From Symsagittifera roscoffensis (taxonomy: Eukaryota; Xenacoelomorpha; Acoela; Convolutidae): a stretch of DNA of 64,000 nucleotides. Within the stretch, counting starts at the first letter, position 1, and every line of letters starts with the position of its first letter. This document shows, piece after piece, positions 43,561 through 54,520 of this stretch. A model generated the notes under the pieces. The model was not told the origin of the DNA, searched no databases, and saw nothing but the letters and a program-made list of their open reading frames with translations. The DNA lies in contig NC_087063.1 in the NCBI RefSeq assembly GCF_963678635.1, positions 41,058,759 to 41,122,758 on the forward strand, given 5' to 3'. The position numbers were made by a program, and so were the translations under genes.

Positions 43561-45328
43561 GCCGACAACTTGGATCCCTACACCGCTCAAACTCACACCC
43601 AACCAACCTCAACACTCCAATTACAATAATTCCACTTTTTGCTTTCCCACCACCCGATTTCCCAACCAATAATATAACATCAGGCATGAATTCAGACACT
43701 AATTCACACATCTCAGTTTTATACTCCATCTCACAACTCAATAACCCAGATATTGAAACCCCTGACGAATTTGCAGACTCTGAACAATCTCCATCCAATA
43801 ATTTTCAAACCAATCCCTCAGTTTTTTCGAAACCCCCTTTTCAACCAATCCCACCATATAACCCACTCCCATCCATTTCTACACCCTCCTATGCTTCACA
43901 AGTTACCCCAACCTACTCTTCACTTCATTCAGATCGATCATCCAATTCTCCAGACACCCCCCAAATCTCCCAAGAACTAGATAATTTTATCACCTTACAA
44001 CAACAACCCTTCCACCTTGAAAACCCCACTATAAATCAGATTTCATCCACAATAGAATCATCAAACCCACCTACCCCTACACCCTCTTCAGCTTATACCG
44101 CATCATTAGCACCATCATCCACATCCACCGAATCATCAATTAGCACTAATAGAGCTTACCGCACTTTCAAAAGAAAATTCCCAAACCATCCATTTCCAAC
44201 AAAACCAGGAACAGCCCGTGAATATATTAATCATCCAAATCACACTAACACGAAAGAATTTTTAGCAATCACCTTACCTTCATTTCCACAGTATACTTTG
44301 AACACCCCTACAGATACTAACGATACACGTAGCTTTGTAGATGAACAAGTTTTAATGCCTACACTTCATTGGACATCATATTATCATTTTACTAACCCCC
44401 TTTGCCTACCTTTATCTAATACTCACATCGATATAGAACGAAATCAAGATATGCTATATCGACTCACTACACCACTAACACATAGACAATTTACTTACAT
44501 CGGATATAAAAAATCACTAAAAACATACACTGCACCCCGAGCTAACGAATATACGCTAGAATATTACGATCATAACATCATCCGAACTAACCAAGACCAA
44601 TTTTTAGATGATGATCGCTTCGCTAACCCACAAATCACAGAAAAATTTTTCATCCAAGTACCATATGTTTTTACACTCAATATATTTGATCGCAAATTCG
44701 ACCACATCATTTCTGAAGCACTAACCGACACACAAGCTTACGAAAGTTTTAAAGAAAGATTTCAATTATTTTCACTAACCTTTCATTTCCTTGCACCACA
44801 TGAACGAGAATTGCACTGCTCACATGACATTATGTTACGCACTAAACAAACCCACACATATACATATTACCGCTTTATACAAAATCACTTTGACCTACAC
44901 ACTCCATCAAGACAACCACACCATCGTTTTCAATTTATTAACTCTAAATACACATCACCATTTTTTCTTCACCAACTTCACATATTGCATCAAAGATACT
45001 AACCTTCACGGTATTCTTCATCACAAAGACCTTCAACGCAGAAGAATCCAGACCCTTCCTTATCCCACATGAATTTGTTCAACCTATAGAAATCCCCATA
45101 TTAGAATTCATCCACAACACTAAATATAACCACAAATTATATAATCTCATCCAAAACACACCTTATGATTTTGCAGTTGGAACTGAAGAACTAAAAACCA
45201 TTAAAGCACTTCAATTGCTTTGGCCACTGCTTCAAACTAAAAAAATCATTCGCATACTAGCAAAGTTACTAACAAATTCCGACATAATCCACGACATCTT
45301 CCCCCACGGTTTTTTCCCCGACGACTAA
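43557..45328 (+). pseudogene. ORF D, copy 2 (late frameshift and deletion)
   Basis: Begins at the ATGA overlapping the envelope stop, as in copy 1. The frame is open to 45002. A small insertion near 44965 (TTTTTCTTCACCAACTT) and a deletion near 45025 break it, compared with copy 1. The last part still matches copy 1 and ends GACGACTAA at 45328. The Pro/Ser-rich N-terminal half varies more than the C-terminal half. Confidence 0.75.
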
Positions 45329-45331
45329 CAG

Positions 45332-45401
45332 GTAAGTATAAATTATACATATACTAATAAATTTAAAATAAAACACTAACCATTCTTTATCCATGTTTTA
45401 G
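45332..45401 (+). other. Predicted 70-bp intron in the 3' region, copy 2
   Basis: CAG|GTAAGTAT donor three bases after the ORF D stop, ACTAAC branch-like word, CATTCTTTATCCATGTTTTAG acceptor region. Its position is homologous to 23167-23244. Confidence 0.55.
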
Positions 45402-46903
45402 TCTTCATCTCACGATCATCTGCAAAATACACAAAAGAAAAATAAAAAATAGAAAATTTCTTCAAATTGTCCCAAACTCTAATAATCTTTTGCACCAGCT
45501 AAATTAAATAAAATTCATACAAATGTAATAAATTAATTTATAAATTATTTCCCTAAAAGCAGTAATTCTAATAATGATGAAAATTTATAACTTAATTTTT
45601 CCCCAAAACAAGCAATAAAATTGAAATTCTATGTAGTAAATTATTAAAACGCAAATGCAGTACTAACCTTTTGATATTTTCATTCACTCGCACAAGAATT
45701 CTATCCAAACTCGCACAGCTCGCCCACGAAGAATTGTTTAAATAATGAATTTCAGTTTCAAGCTTTCACACTCAACAACTCTAACACACGATAACAAGTT
45801 TCAAATTTTCCTTTAACCCGGTTGGAAAGGAATTATATACTAAACAAAACTAACCAATGCAGCTTACTAAACACCACAACACATAGAATAACAGCATGAC
45901 TAAGAAAAGGAAACCAACGGTACCCAAACCGGATTAACCCAGTTTAAAACTGGATAATTTATTCTTTTGAAGACTATTATAAAGTCTAAGAAAGAAATAA
46001 TAAAACACAAAAAAGTCGAAAGACAAACCCATACAAAAAACAATTTGATTTTTGAAAAAAGGACACAACCAACGAAACATAAGAAAAACCATAACAAACC
46101 CGACATAAAACGTTGTCACATAACAGGACCTCTCACAGAAACCGCACGAAATCATACTCCCACTCCTGGCCTAACCCACCAGAGAGGACGTCCTGAGCAT
46201 GCTCTATAGCCGGCCTAACCCACCGCGCTACGTCCACGCTTTGTGACCACACTCCTATTTTTAATAAAAGGTACTCAAGGGTGAGTAACTCTTCAAAATA
46301 ACCGAGCTAAAACAAAAAGCTTTTGCGAAAACAACTAACCAAAATCATAATTAAAACACCAAACTAATAAAAATTTTATAAAATGTAAATTATACCTTAC
46401 AGTATATAGATCAGCATACAACACCAAAGACGAACATCCAATGACAAAATGACCCCACTACACTCGAAAAAGAATGGCCAACCACAATCAATATGCCGCC
46501 CACAATCACAACTCAAAGGATTTAGAGTACGACTTGACTTCGCAGAAAAGGACTTCATTGAACTAGAACAATGACCACCTCGATGTTCAAGTATACGTAC
46601 AGATCCGAGTAACCAGGCATCCCCTCCACGCACAATCTCCACGCCATTCCCAGACAAGGTCAAACACAAAGAAGTTCTCTACATGAAACGAAAAAACCTG
46701 TCATAGCCAACCATTCTGAAATCAGATTTGAGTTTGTTGCGAAAACCCAGTCGTTGTCATGAGAAGACACAACGATTGAATCTGGAACTTCTCTAACAAG
46801 AGAACCCAGACGAAATATGATGTTCGCCAAATACCAACGTCCATCATCCATCTTTTGAATTGCAGAAAGACTATTCTAAAAAACTCTGTAAAACCCGGAT
46901 GGG
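45402..46903 (+). other. 3' noncoding region of copy 2
   Basis: Alignable throughout with 23245-24780. The CCAGTTTAAAACTGG inverted repeat, the GGACGTCC/GAGCATGCTC palindromes and the AAACCCGGATGGG end are all kept. No conserved coding frame. Confidence 0.5.
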
Positions 46904-47313
46904 TGGAACCTGATCTAAACTACATTTTATGATTGGATAAATTAGATATTTTACCACTGTAAAGTATTTAATATTAACCAATCATGATCCATCTAACTAA
47001 CAACCCACTTATTTGTAAGTGCTGGAATTACTTGTAATTTCAGCACCAGAGAGATTTGAATTTAACTTAGAAATTAGTTGACTCTCCAAGAAGACTTCAG
47101 CAGCCGCAATAAACCAGTATACCCTAGATCTATTGAGCCTAGCAGAGACTAGTTAAACACCCTGAGACTAGATAGTATAAGAGTAAGATTAGGATCGGTA
47201 TTAGACTAAGAAGTTGCACGAATCTATCCGGCCGAAAATAAGATAGCGTGACGAGCAGACGGTGTACCCTATCCGAAATTACTCTATGAGTTAACCACCT
47301 CGGTTCTAACTCA
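46904..47313 (+). repeat. 3' LTR, copy 2
   Basis: 410 bp, with AATAAA intact and GTGCTGGAATTAC in the palindrome arm. Followed by the CAAG duplication. Confidence 0.92.
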
Positions 47314-47317
47314 CAAG

Positions 47318-50300
47318 AGAAGTGCATTCATACTTGCACATATGAATGTTTAGGTATTTACGCAATTTTTGAGTTCAATTCATGTTCATTTTCTAGAAGG
47401 TAAGCAAAATGCACTTTCCAATTATCAAAGCTGATATGGCGGAAAAAATTTGATCAATTTTTAGTTTTGAAGGTGAAGTTCAGTTTTTTGAATTCCCAGC
47501 GGAATAAAAACTTTTATTAATAATTCGGTTTTCTCAAATTGGGTTAATGTTTTTTGAAAAATTGCATATTATCAATTACTCTTGAAATTCAGATAGCTTT
47601 GAGGCCATGTAATTTTTTGCTTGATTTTTTTTTGTCAACTTTTTATTTCAGTTTCTCTTCGCTCATTGATTTTTTTTCAACTGTCTGTTGGCTAGGGTTT
47701 TTACTTCACGTGAGCGTTATGTTTCATACACAAAAAGACTTCGAGTTTCCACGTTATATCGGCCGATATTTTCTTTTTTACACGCTTTATGCCACTTTTT
47801 TTCTCTTTTGAATCTGGTGATGAAATCTACTGCAGATTAGTAAAAACATTTTTTTTTGCGTATTGAAAAAAAAGAAGTGATCTATAGGTAACGCAAGTTC
47901 GAAGTAAGTAAAAACTACGCGATCATTTTTGCTGAAATTTTTAACCGTTCAGACGCACCTGTTGCAAAAAGAATTAGGGTCAACTGATTGTTTTGCATGA
48001 AACAAAGCTGTCCATATGCAAAACATTACAGTATAACAAAACTAATCAAAAAAAATTTCAAAAAATAAGTTCTGAAACTCGAAAAAGGAGTTAGATTTTT
48101 AAATGCGTAAAATAAACCACAGTGATCATTTTTTTTTTTCATTTTGATTGTTTGGTTGGGTCATTTTGTATAGCTTCAATTTTTATCCCGCTCAAATATG
48201 ATCTCTCGTAAGTTTTACTGGCTTTAAGTATTGATATTTGATCCATCTTCGTTGTTTTTTGTGGTTTTTCAAATAGGTAACGAATTCGTGTTAGAAAAGT
48301 ATGAAAAGGCATTTCTGGCCCGTCTTCAACTGAACGGAACTTAGCAATTTATTTCTAAACAGGATCGGCGAAGTTCTTGAAAAGGATCATTTATGCTTTC
48401 CAGATCTTATCTTCCTTTTTTTCCTAGCAGACCTGCTTCAGGTATGTGCAGGTCTGAACCAGACGCGACCATGAGTGCTAGCTCCACGTATCAGCAGTTC
48501 TCATTGTGACAAAATCCATAGCTGTCCTAGAACTGAAATAGATGCGCTCATTTTCAAATGAAATAGAACATTTGCTTGTTTGTGTTCAAATAGTACATCT
48601 GTAATATTAATTTCAAGTACTAGGACTTTGATTTGTGACTTTAAACAACCAGGCAATGTTTTTAATTATAATCCCCAGTTTTTTGTTCAGCTCCTATCAC
48701 AACACGCCGAAAAAAGCGAAAATAATTAGGAAAGACTTTGTTGTTTGTTTGTAAGGTGTGGCCAGAACATTCTGTGCTACTTGCACATTAACCGGCTATC
48801 CTTGCTTAATTTGTTATTGTGTCAAGATTCGAAGAAAATACGGGATTGTTTGTGCTCGACAAGTTTTATTCCTTCAGATAGTTTTCACGTACAGCTAGTT
48901 TTGAGCGGGATTTGTTACACCATTTGAATAGTATTGATTGCCGTGAACCTACTCCGCTTATTTTTCCAATTTTAGGAGGTTGTCAATTACTAGTTTGGCC
49001 AATTTGGGTGCTTTTAGCGCGTAACCGGCAACCTAATAAGGCACAGAAAACTTTCCAAAATGTTTTGAAGCAAGCGTTACCAATGAATTATTATTGCGTT
49101 TTTAGAGTTCTGAAATCAACACTTAGTACTTTTGAAGAAGTGTGGGTAAAAATTAATAAAAAATGTTTAAAAAACTCATTTTTAGATATTCTTGAATTTT
49201 TTTGAAAATGAAAAAAGCTATCTAATAGCTTTTAAATAGCAGTCGGAAAATTCAGGACTATGCCTGCATCCGAGCAGTATTTTTTTGATTTACCAAATGA
49301 AAATTTGCATTGAGCCGTTTTTAGAGCCGTTTATAGGTTACTTTCATCAGCATTTCAAAGTCAGCAAATGTGAAAAAAAAAAATACTGTATGCGAACTGG
49401 AATATCATTAAACACGTTAGTCCAACTGAAACCAGAAACACCAACAGAAACACTGGAATCCAGTGCCTGCCCACGTCAACCACCAGACTCTTTTATTGCT
49501 TGTCATACAATTCCATAAATAAAACTTTTGAAAACATGCTAGTCATAAAATTCTCACATTAGTAAATTGTACGAAGAACTGTACGACTAGCATTAATTTG
49601 GGAAATGAAAACTCCAAAAATGTTAATCTTAGCCAATTTCGTTCAAAGAAAATTTTTTTCTCTAGAACTGTAATTGCATGCAAATTTATTAAATTTTTTG
49701 TCTACCACCTCAGCCAGTAGCTCAAACGTTTCAAAAAGATTTCGGTTATCCAAGTTTAGTTTAAAATTTTTCAATTGATTTTTTTGATTTGTACCATATC
49801 ATTGGCTAGTTATAAAGATTGCCATAAAATTGTAGCGACAAAAAATTAGCTAAATTTCTTTGCACCTGATTGTAAATAATCAGGCCTTTGTTTCTTTTAT
49901 TTTTTCTGAGAGAGATTTTAATCCTTGACACAACGTAAGGAAACATATTTTCCTCTAAACTTCAAATAAACGTGGTTTTGACATCTTTGTATATTATCTA
50001 GGGAAACAACGGCAATGCGAGTATTTAGAGAACTAATACAAGGAAAAAACATGGAAAAAACATGGAAACTTGAAAGTTTATGACATAATCCTTGACATCC
50101 AAACCCCATAATGGAAGAATGGATGTCAACTAGTTTTTTTTCCAAATCTTTCGATGTTTTTATTTTATGGACCGGTTATGATAAATGTATGAAAAGTATT
50201 TTAGACATCCCGGGTTGTCTCAAAACAAAATATCCAACTCAATTTTCCTCAAAATTGACAGTTTTTTATAGTAAAAAATGGTGTTTTTTAACGAAATGTT

Positions 50301-50780
50301 TCACTGTTGAAACATCTTGTACGAAACTTTGGTAAGTTTTGCTACACATGTTTTTTTTTGCTACCTGCTTTTGTGGTGAAAAAAAACACCGAGTAGGACA
50401 TAATTATGATACAGTTCGTTAGAACAGTAAAAAACAATGAGGGATAAAAATATGATCAGATTTGATCTACCTAAGAAACATCGGCCATGTTTTTTGTACC
50501 ATTGAACTTTAAAAACAGACCGTCAATTTTTTCAAAAACTAAAAAACTAAGATTGTGTAGTTACAGCTGACAGTCTAATTCGTAGCATATAGTGCCATTG
50601 AATTTTATGATTAGACATTTTCTTATGAAGGAATAGATCAAAAAACGAGCTGTTAAGCTTTTTACGTGCTTGTTTTAACAACTACGCAAATTATTTTCTA
50701 GGCTGGATGAAGTTACCCAGCCCTCGAGTAATAAATTTTTTTTTCGCTTTCACTGTTGTTAAACTTCTCTTTCGACATCA
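47318..50780. other. Intergenic, no gene recognised
   Basis: AT-rich sequence with many homopolymer runs. It contains a family V copy (about 48690-49286). A possible terminal exon at about 49385-49518 is slightly GC-richer, encodes LNTLVQLKPETPTETLESSA, and is followed at once by an overlapping TAAATAAAA stop and poly(A) signal. That exon has no homology I recognise and no partner exon found. Confidence 0.4.
48690..49286 (+). repeat. Family V hairpin-ended repeat, copy 3
   Basis: The left part CACAACACGCCGAAAAAAGCG and GGCCAGAACATTCTGTGCTACTT corresponds to 770-880. The right end, 49239-49286, is the GCAGTC...GAGCAGT block with a weaker hairpin (CAGG...CCTG). Confidence 0.4.
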
Positions 50781-50783
50781 TTA

Positions 50784-51596
50784 CGAGGCCAAACTGTGCA
50801 TTCTCTGCATTGTAAGCGGAATCCGCAACAGTCAAAATCAGATTTGTCGCGGAATCCGCAACATTGCTACTTTTTTTTTGATCTTCTGTGCTGTTTTGTA
50901 TTCCACAAACAAATACTTAAATTATTGTACCGCTCAAAATTGCTCCAAAAATAGGCGAATTTGCGGAATCCGCAACAGTATTTGCGGAATCCAGATCAGT
51001 TTGTGGAATTCACAAACAAATGATAAGACATTTGTATCGCTAAATTGAGTTGTTGCAGAATCCGCAACTGTAAGTGGAATCCGCAAATTGTAAGTGGAAT
51101 CCGCATTTTGTTTATATGTGGTAACGTTTTAATTTTTTTTTACTAGTTGTTCACCAACAAGTTCAATCTCAGCTACGTTGATCAGCTACCAGTCTCAATT
51201 CCTGTCACCAACTTTGATCTCAATTCCTGTAATCCAACTTCGATCCCAATTCCTAACCGAACTTCAATCCCGATTCCTGTCACCAACTTCGATCTCAATT
51301 CCTGTAACCCAACTTCGATCCCAATTCCTGTAACCCAATTTCGACCCCAATTCCTGTAACCCAACTTCGATCCCAATTCCTGCCATCAATCTCAATTCCT
51401 GCAAAGTGAACAAATTGAACAAACTTATGAAGTAAACTCGCATCTAAATTAATCAGTTCATTTCAATCAATTAATTCAATTAAAATCTAAATACTTTAGC
51501 TTAGCCTTTGTGGAACATATTTTAGGACTTGTCTCTGGAATCCAGGAACATACAGACACAAAATTGCGCTACTACCCAGTGCACAGTTTGGCCTCG
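50784..51596. mobile_element. Family W TIR element with internal minisatellites (813 bp)
   Basis: Perfect inverted ends CGAGGCCAAACTGTGCA / TGCACAGTTTGGCCTCG, flanked by TA on both sides as in Tc1/mariner elements. The interior has no transposase. It holds a cluster of GCGGAATCCGC palindromic words (50815-51105) and a 26-bp minisatellite (about 51190-51410). A shorter relative is at 6276-6454. Confidence 0.75.
51190..51410. repeat. 26-bp minisatellite within family W
   Basis: About eight diverged units of the type AACTTCGATCCCAATTCCTGTAACCC. Since 26 is not a multiple of 3, the open frames across it are by-products. Confidence 0.75.
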
Positions 51597-52170
51597 TAAA
51601 GATATTAGAAAAAAAATTTGGTGAAGTTTTTTTTTCAAAACAAATATATGAACTTGAAATCCCCCCTCGCGAAATTCCTAGATCCGCCCCTGAGGTGCTC
51701 GAATAATGTTTCGGCTGCTATGGCAAAAACTAATTATGCGTTTGCCTGTTTCCACCAGCTTGGCGGTTGCTGTTTTGCTAGTCCGAACTGTGCTCGTATT
51801 TACTCGACTAATCTAAGATACGTTTCGACCGGTTGGATTAGATTGTGCATGCATCTCTCCTTCAGTACATTTTACCGACCCTGAATCAAAAGTATATCAA
51901 ATTTGTAGTGATACCCGAATTATTACAAAATTGATCAATGAGGGCATCTACAATAGACAAACCATGCTTGAAACATTTGCAATTACTTACATTGGCATGA
52001 TTTGGCATAAAATATGATGATTTTGCTAAACCGCGTAAAACGAGTCAAATTGACAGAGTTTTTAAAATTTGCGGCGATTGAATCTTGACTTTTAACTCAA
52101 AGTTTCTTTTTGAAATCTTTAAGTATTAAAAGGTTGAAGTTACAAAATTGTTCAAAAAGATTCATCCAAC
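51597..52170. other. Upstream flank of lipocalin gene B
   Basis: A family X terminal fragment (CCCCCCTCGCGAAATTCCTAGATCCGCCCCTGAG, about 51658-51692) lies in otherwise unassigned sequence. No clear TATA box could be assigned to gene B. Confidence 0.45.
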
Positions 52171-53678
52171 ATGAACATTTGTTTTGTTATCCCATTGATT
52201 GTCTTATCTGTCGCTAAACTATCATGCGCCAGATCAACTTTGGGTAAATGCCCCGAGTACTCAGCGATGTCTGACTTTGACCTGGACTCTTTTCTGGGCA
52301 AGTGGCACATGATAGAACAATACCCCAACCCCAGGACCAAGGACACCGTTTGCTTGGTCACGGACTACAAGAGGCAGAGCACGAACCAAACAGGTAATTT
52401 TTAAACTTTCCTGTTAAAATTAATCGTTTCTTTCTTTTCAAGGTCAGGTGTCTAATTTTCGTCTATGCTGTATGCTCTACAATAAAATCCGAACCAAGTT
52501 TCTGATTGCATACAACAATTTTGTTCAGCATTAGCCATCGAAAAGATTATGGAAAATGTTTTGAAAAAGTAATCTATGGAGAAATGAGTTCCAGCTAGTT
52601 ATTAGAAAAAAAGAGTACCTGGATCATAATAACTTTAGACATACAGTAGAACGTTTTCCCACCTAGTACAGAAAAGGGATAACTGGGGCTGTTAAATTAA
52701 TCCAGGTACCTATCTGACCATCGGCATGACCTACGTAGAGCAGGGTGTGAATAAAGAGGGAGCCCTGACTGGTCTGTACTTGCAGGGGGACAGCAAGGCA
52801 GAGTTCATCTATGTGCCCTCTCTGCACGAGAACCCGAATGTGTTCTATCTGGACACCAACTATGAAGAGTATGCTCTGCAGTACAGTTGTAAGAACACAG
52901 CTCACGGAGTGTTCGAATCTGCAGCTATATACTGTAATTAAGTTGACTTTTGCAGGCACTTTGCTCATTATTAGTTTTTTTGTTTTTTGATTCATGATAT
53001 ATTGGGACTCATGTTTGAAATTATTTGAAGCGTGATACCTGCCCCCTCGGATCTGAACGACAGCCATCATCTTTCTCCCTCTCCCCCCTCTATTGGGGTG
53101 GAGGGGGATTCGTTACAAGGTTTCACGTTAACATACGCTTAACCTTTAAAATAGTTCTTTTAAGGTGTTCTAATTCTGGCTCTTTTCCAGTTTCCCCCAA
53201 CCCCCTTTCAAATTCAATTTCGATAAGCTTATTTAACGTTGTCATAATGCAATGAAATTTGGCGTGGAGAAGAAATCGACAACTGTGAACAGATTTGTTC
53301 TTCATACTTTACAGCGTAACATCACGCATTTAGCCGTAATAACACAGAAGACAAACATAAAACTCAGTATTTTTAAGGGGGGAACTGGAAAAGAGCCCTA
53401 GTTCTTTACTAGGTTGCTACTATATGGGGGGTAACAGTTAACAAGATCGCCAATCTTTACCAGGAAGTCTCTGTAAACTGTTTTTCAAACCAAAACATTC
53501 AAAGTTCGCGCACTTAGCAATTTTCTACGAATTAACGGCGCTCATTTTGATAATTACAGCACGAACAGAGACACTTCCGAGGCAAGTGATTCATATGCTC
53601 AAAGCTCAACTTGCCCAGCTGGGATCGGACATCTTCAAGTTTGAGGAACCACAACACATTGGGTGTCCTCAATTCTAG
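52171..53678 (+). CDS. Apolipoprotein D-like lipocalin gene B (three exons)
   Basis: Coding exons 52171-52393, 52706-52933 and 53560-53678 give 570 nt, 189 aa, the same length as vertebrate apolipoprotein D. There is a signal peptide (MNICFVIPLIVLSVAKLSCA), then GKCPEYSAM, the GxW motif in FLGKWHMIEQYPNP, CLVTDY, the central strands with KAEFIYVP, and YEEYALQYSC. A C-terminal helix RTETLPRQVIHMLKAQLAQL and HIGCPQF end it. Introns are 312 and 626 bp, both phase 1, with AG|GTAATT / CAG and T|GTAATT / ACAG sites. The product should be a secreted carrier of small hydrophobic ligands. It is intact here, unlike paralogue gene A upstream, with which it shares exon structure and strand. Confidence 0.9.
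53178..53397. mobile_element. Family Z MITE in intron 2 of gene B
   Basis: GGCTCTTTTCC...GGAAAAGAGCC termini with a near-perfect duplication (CTAATTCT / CTAGTTCT). It accounts for a third of intron 2. Confidence 0.8.
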
Positions 53679-53771
53679 ACGATTGGGCAGCGACTAATCG
53701 ATATTAAAAAAAACTGGACTGCAGAATTTATTTTTTGTTACATTTGAACCAAGCACTTGTTTTCAAATTTC

Positions 53772-53777
53772 AATAAA
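53772..53777 (+). promoter_or_regulatory. Polyadenylation signal AATAAA of lipocalin gene B
   Basis: AATAAA 94 bp after the gene B stop codon. Confidence 0.55.
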
Positions 53778-54520
53778 AAAATATCAAAATTTATGCTTTT
53801 AGACTTCTCGAAGACTTGTTTAACGTATCTGAAATATTTTGACCGAAAAAAATTAAGTTTCGACTAAAGGCGGATTTCGGATTCTCGCGAGTGAAGATTT
53901 TCAAAAAAATGTCCGAAGGAAGATTTAAATTATTGCTCAAGCAATAATTGAAATCCTAGATTTTGTTTTGTATAATATGAACTGCACATTAGCAAAAATG
54001 ATTGCTTTTAACTTCAAAGTCAAAACGTGGCGTAAAATTGATTGATTCAACTCGAAACTTCTGTTTTCTGTTTCGAAGAAAGTGACGAAATGCATGTGGA
54101 AGTCTTCGGAGAAAACTCAATTATTGACCACTAATTTTTGACGGAATATTTTAGAGAGTCTGAAAGATTTTGACTCTCTCCTTTGTACTTTTTTGAGATA
54201 TCCATTTTTTCGACGAACCGAAAATTTTTCTAAGGCGCCTTTGGCGCGGATACTTAATATATTTGAGGTGGAAGCGGGCGCCAAAAAATTCGTTTACAGT
54301 TAAAAAGATATTTACCCTGTGAAGTTTTTTTCGGAAAATTTCAAATATGGAGCTGATTGATCGACTATATACCAAACTGCGATAAATTAAAGCGTAACGG
54401 GAAACATTATTTTTTCCCAATTGAATTTAGACTAACTACTTGGTCGTTTACTTAACAAAGTTACTAACGGAAGCTTAAAAACCATGACTTTCGATAAAGC
54501 GAATATGTAAATGTTTGTAG
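53778..54520. other. Flank with a family X fragment
   Basis: A family X piece with CCTTTGGCGC and GCGGGCGCCAAAAAATTCG lies at about 54150-54300. The rest is unassigned AT-rich sequence. Confidence 0.5.

Larger units (their letters stand above)
28494..47313 (+). mobile_element. Complex Ty3/gypsy-type LTR retroelement, copy 2 (18.8 kb)
   Basis: Bounded by 410-bp LTRs with a 4-bp duplication CAAG (28490-28493 and 47314-47317). It is full-length in layout and carries the 3.8-kb 5' region that copy 1 lacks. The LTRs differ at about a dozen positions by eye. Gag-Pol has two frameshifts and one nonsense codon, ORF C one frameshift, the envelope one nonsense codon, and ORF D late indels. The copy is therefore old and inactive. 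At 18.8 kb it is far longer than the 5-8 kb usual for Ty3/gypsy elements. Confidence 0.92.

Noticed and set aside
51147..51376. ORFs across 51147-51376 that could encode a repetitive secreted protein
   Set aside because: They are produced by a 26-bp minisatellite on both strands, and the period is not a multiple of three.
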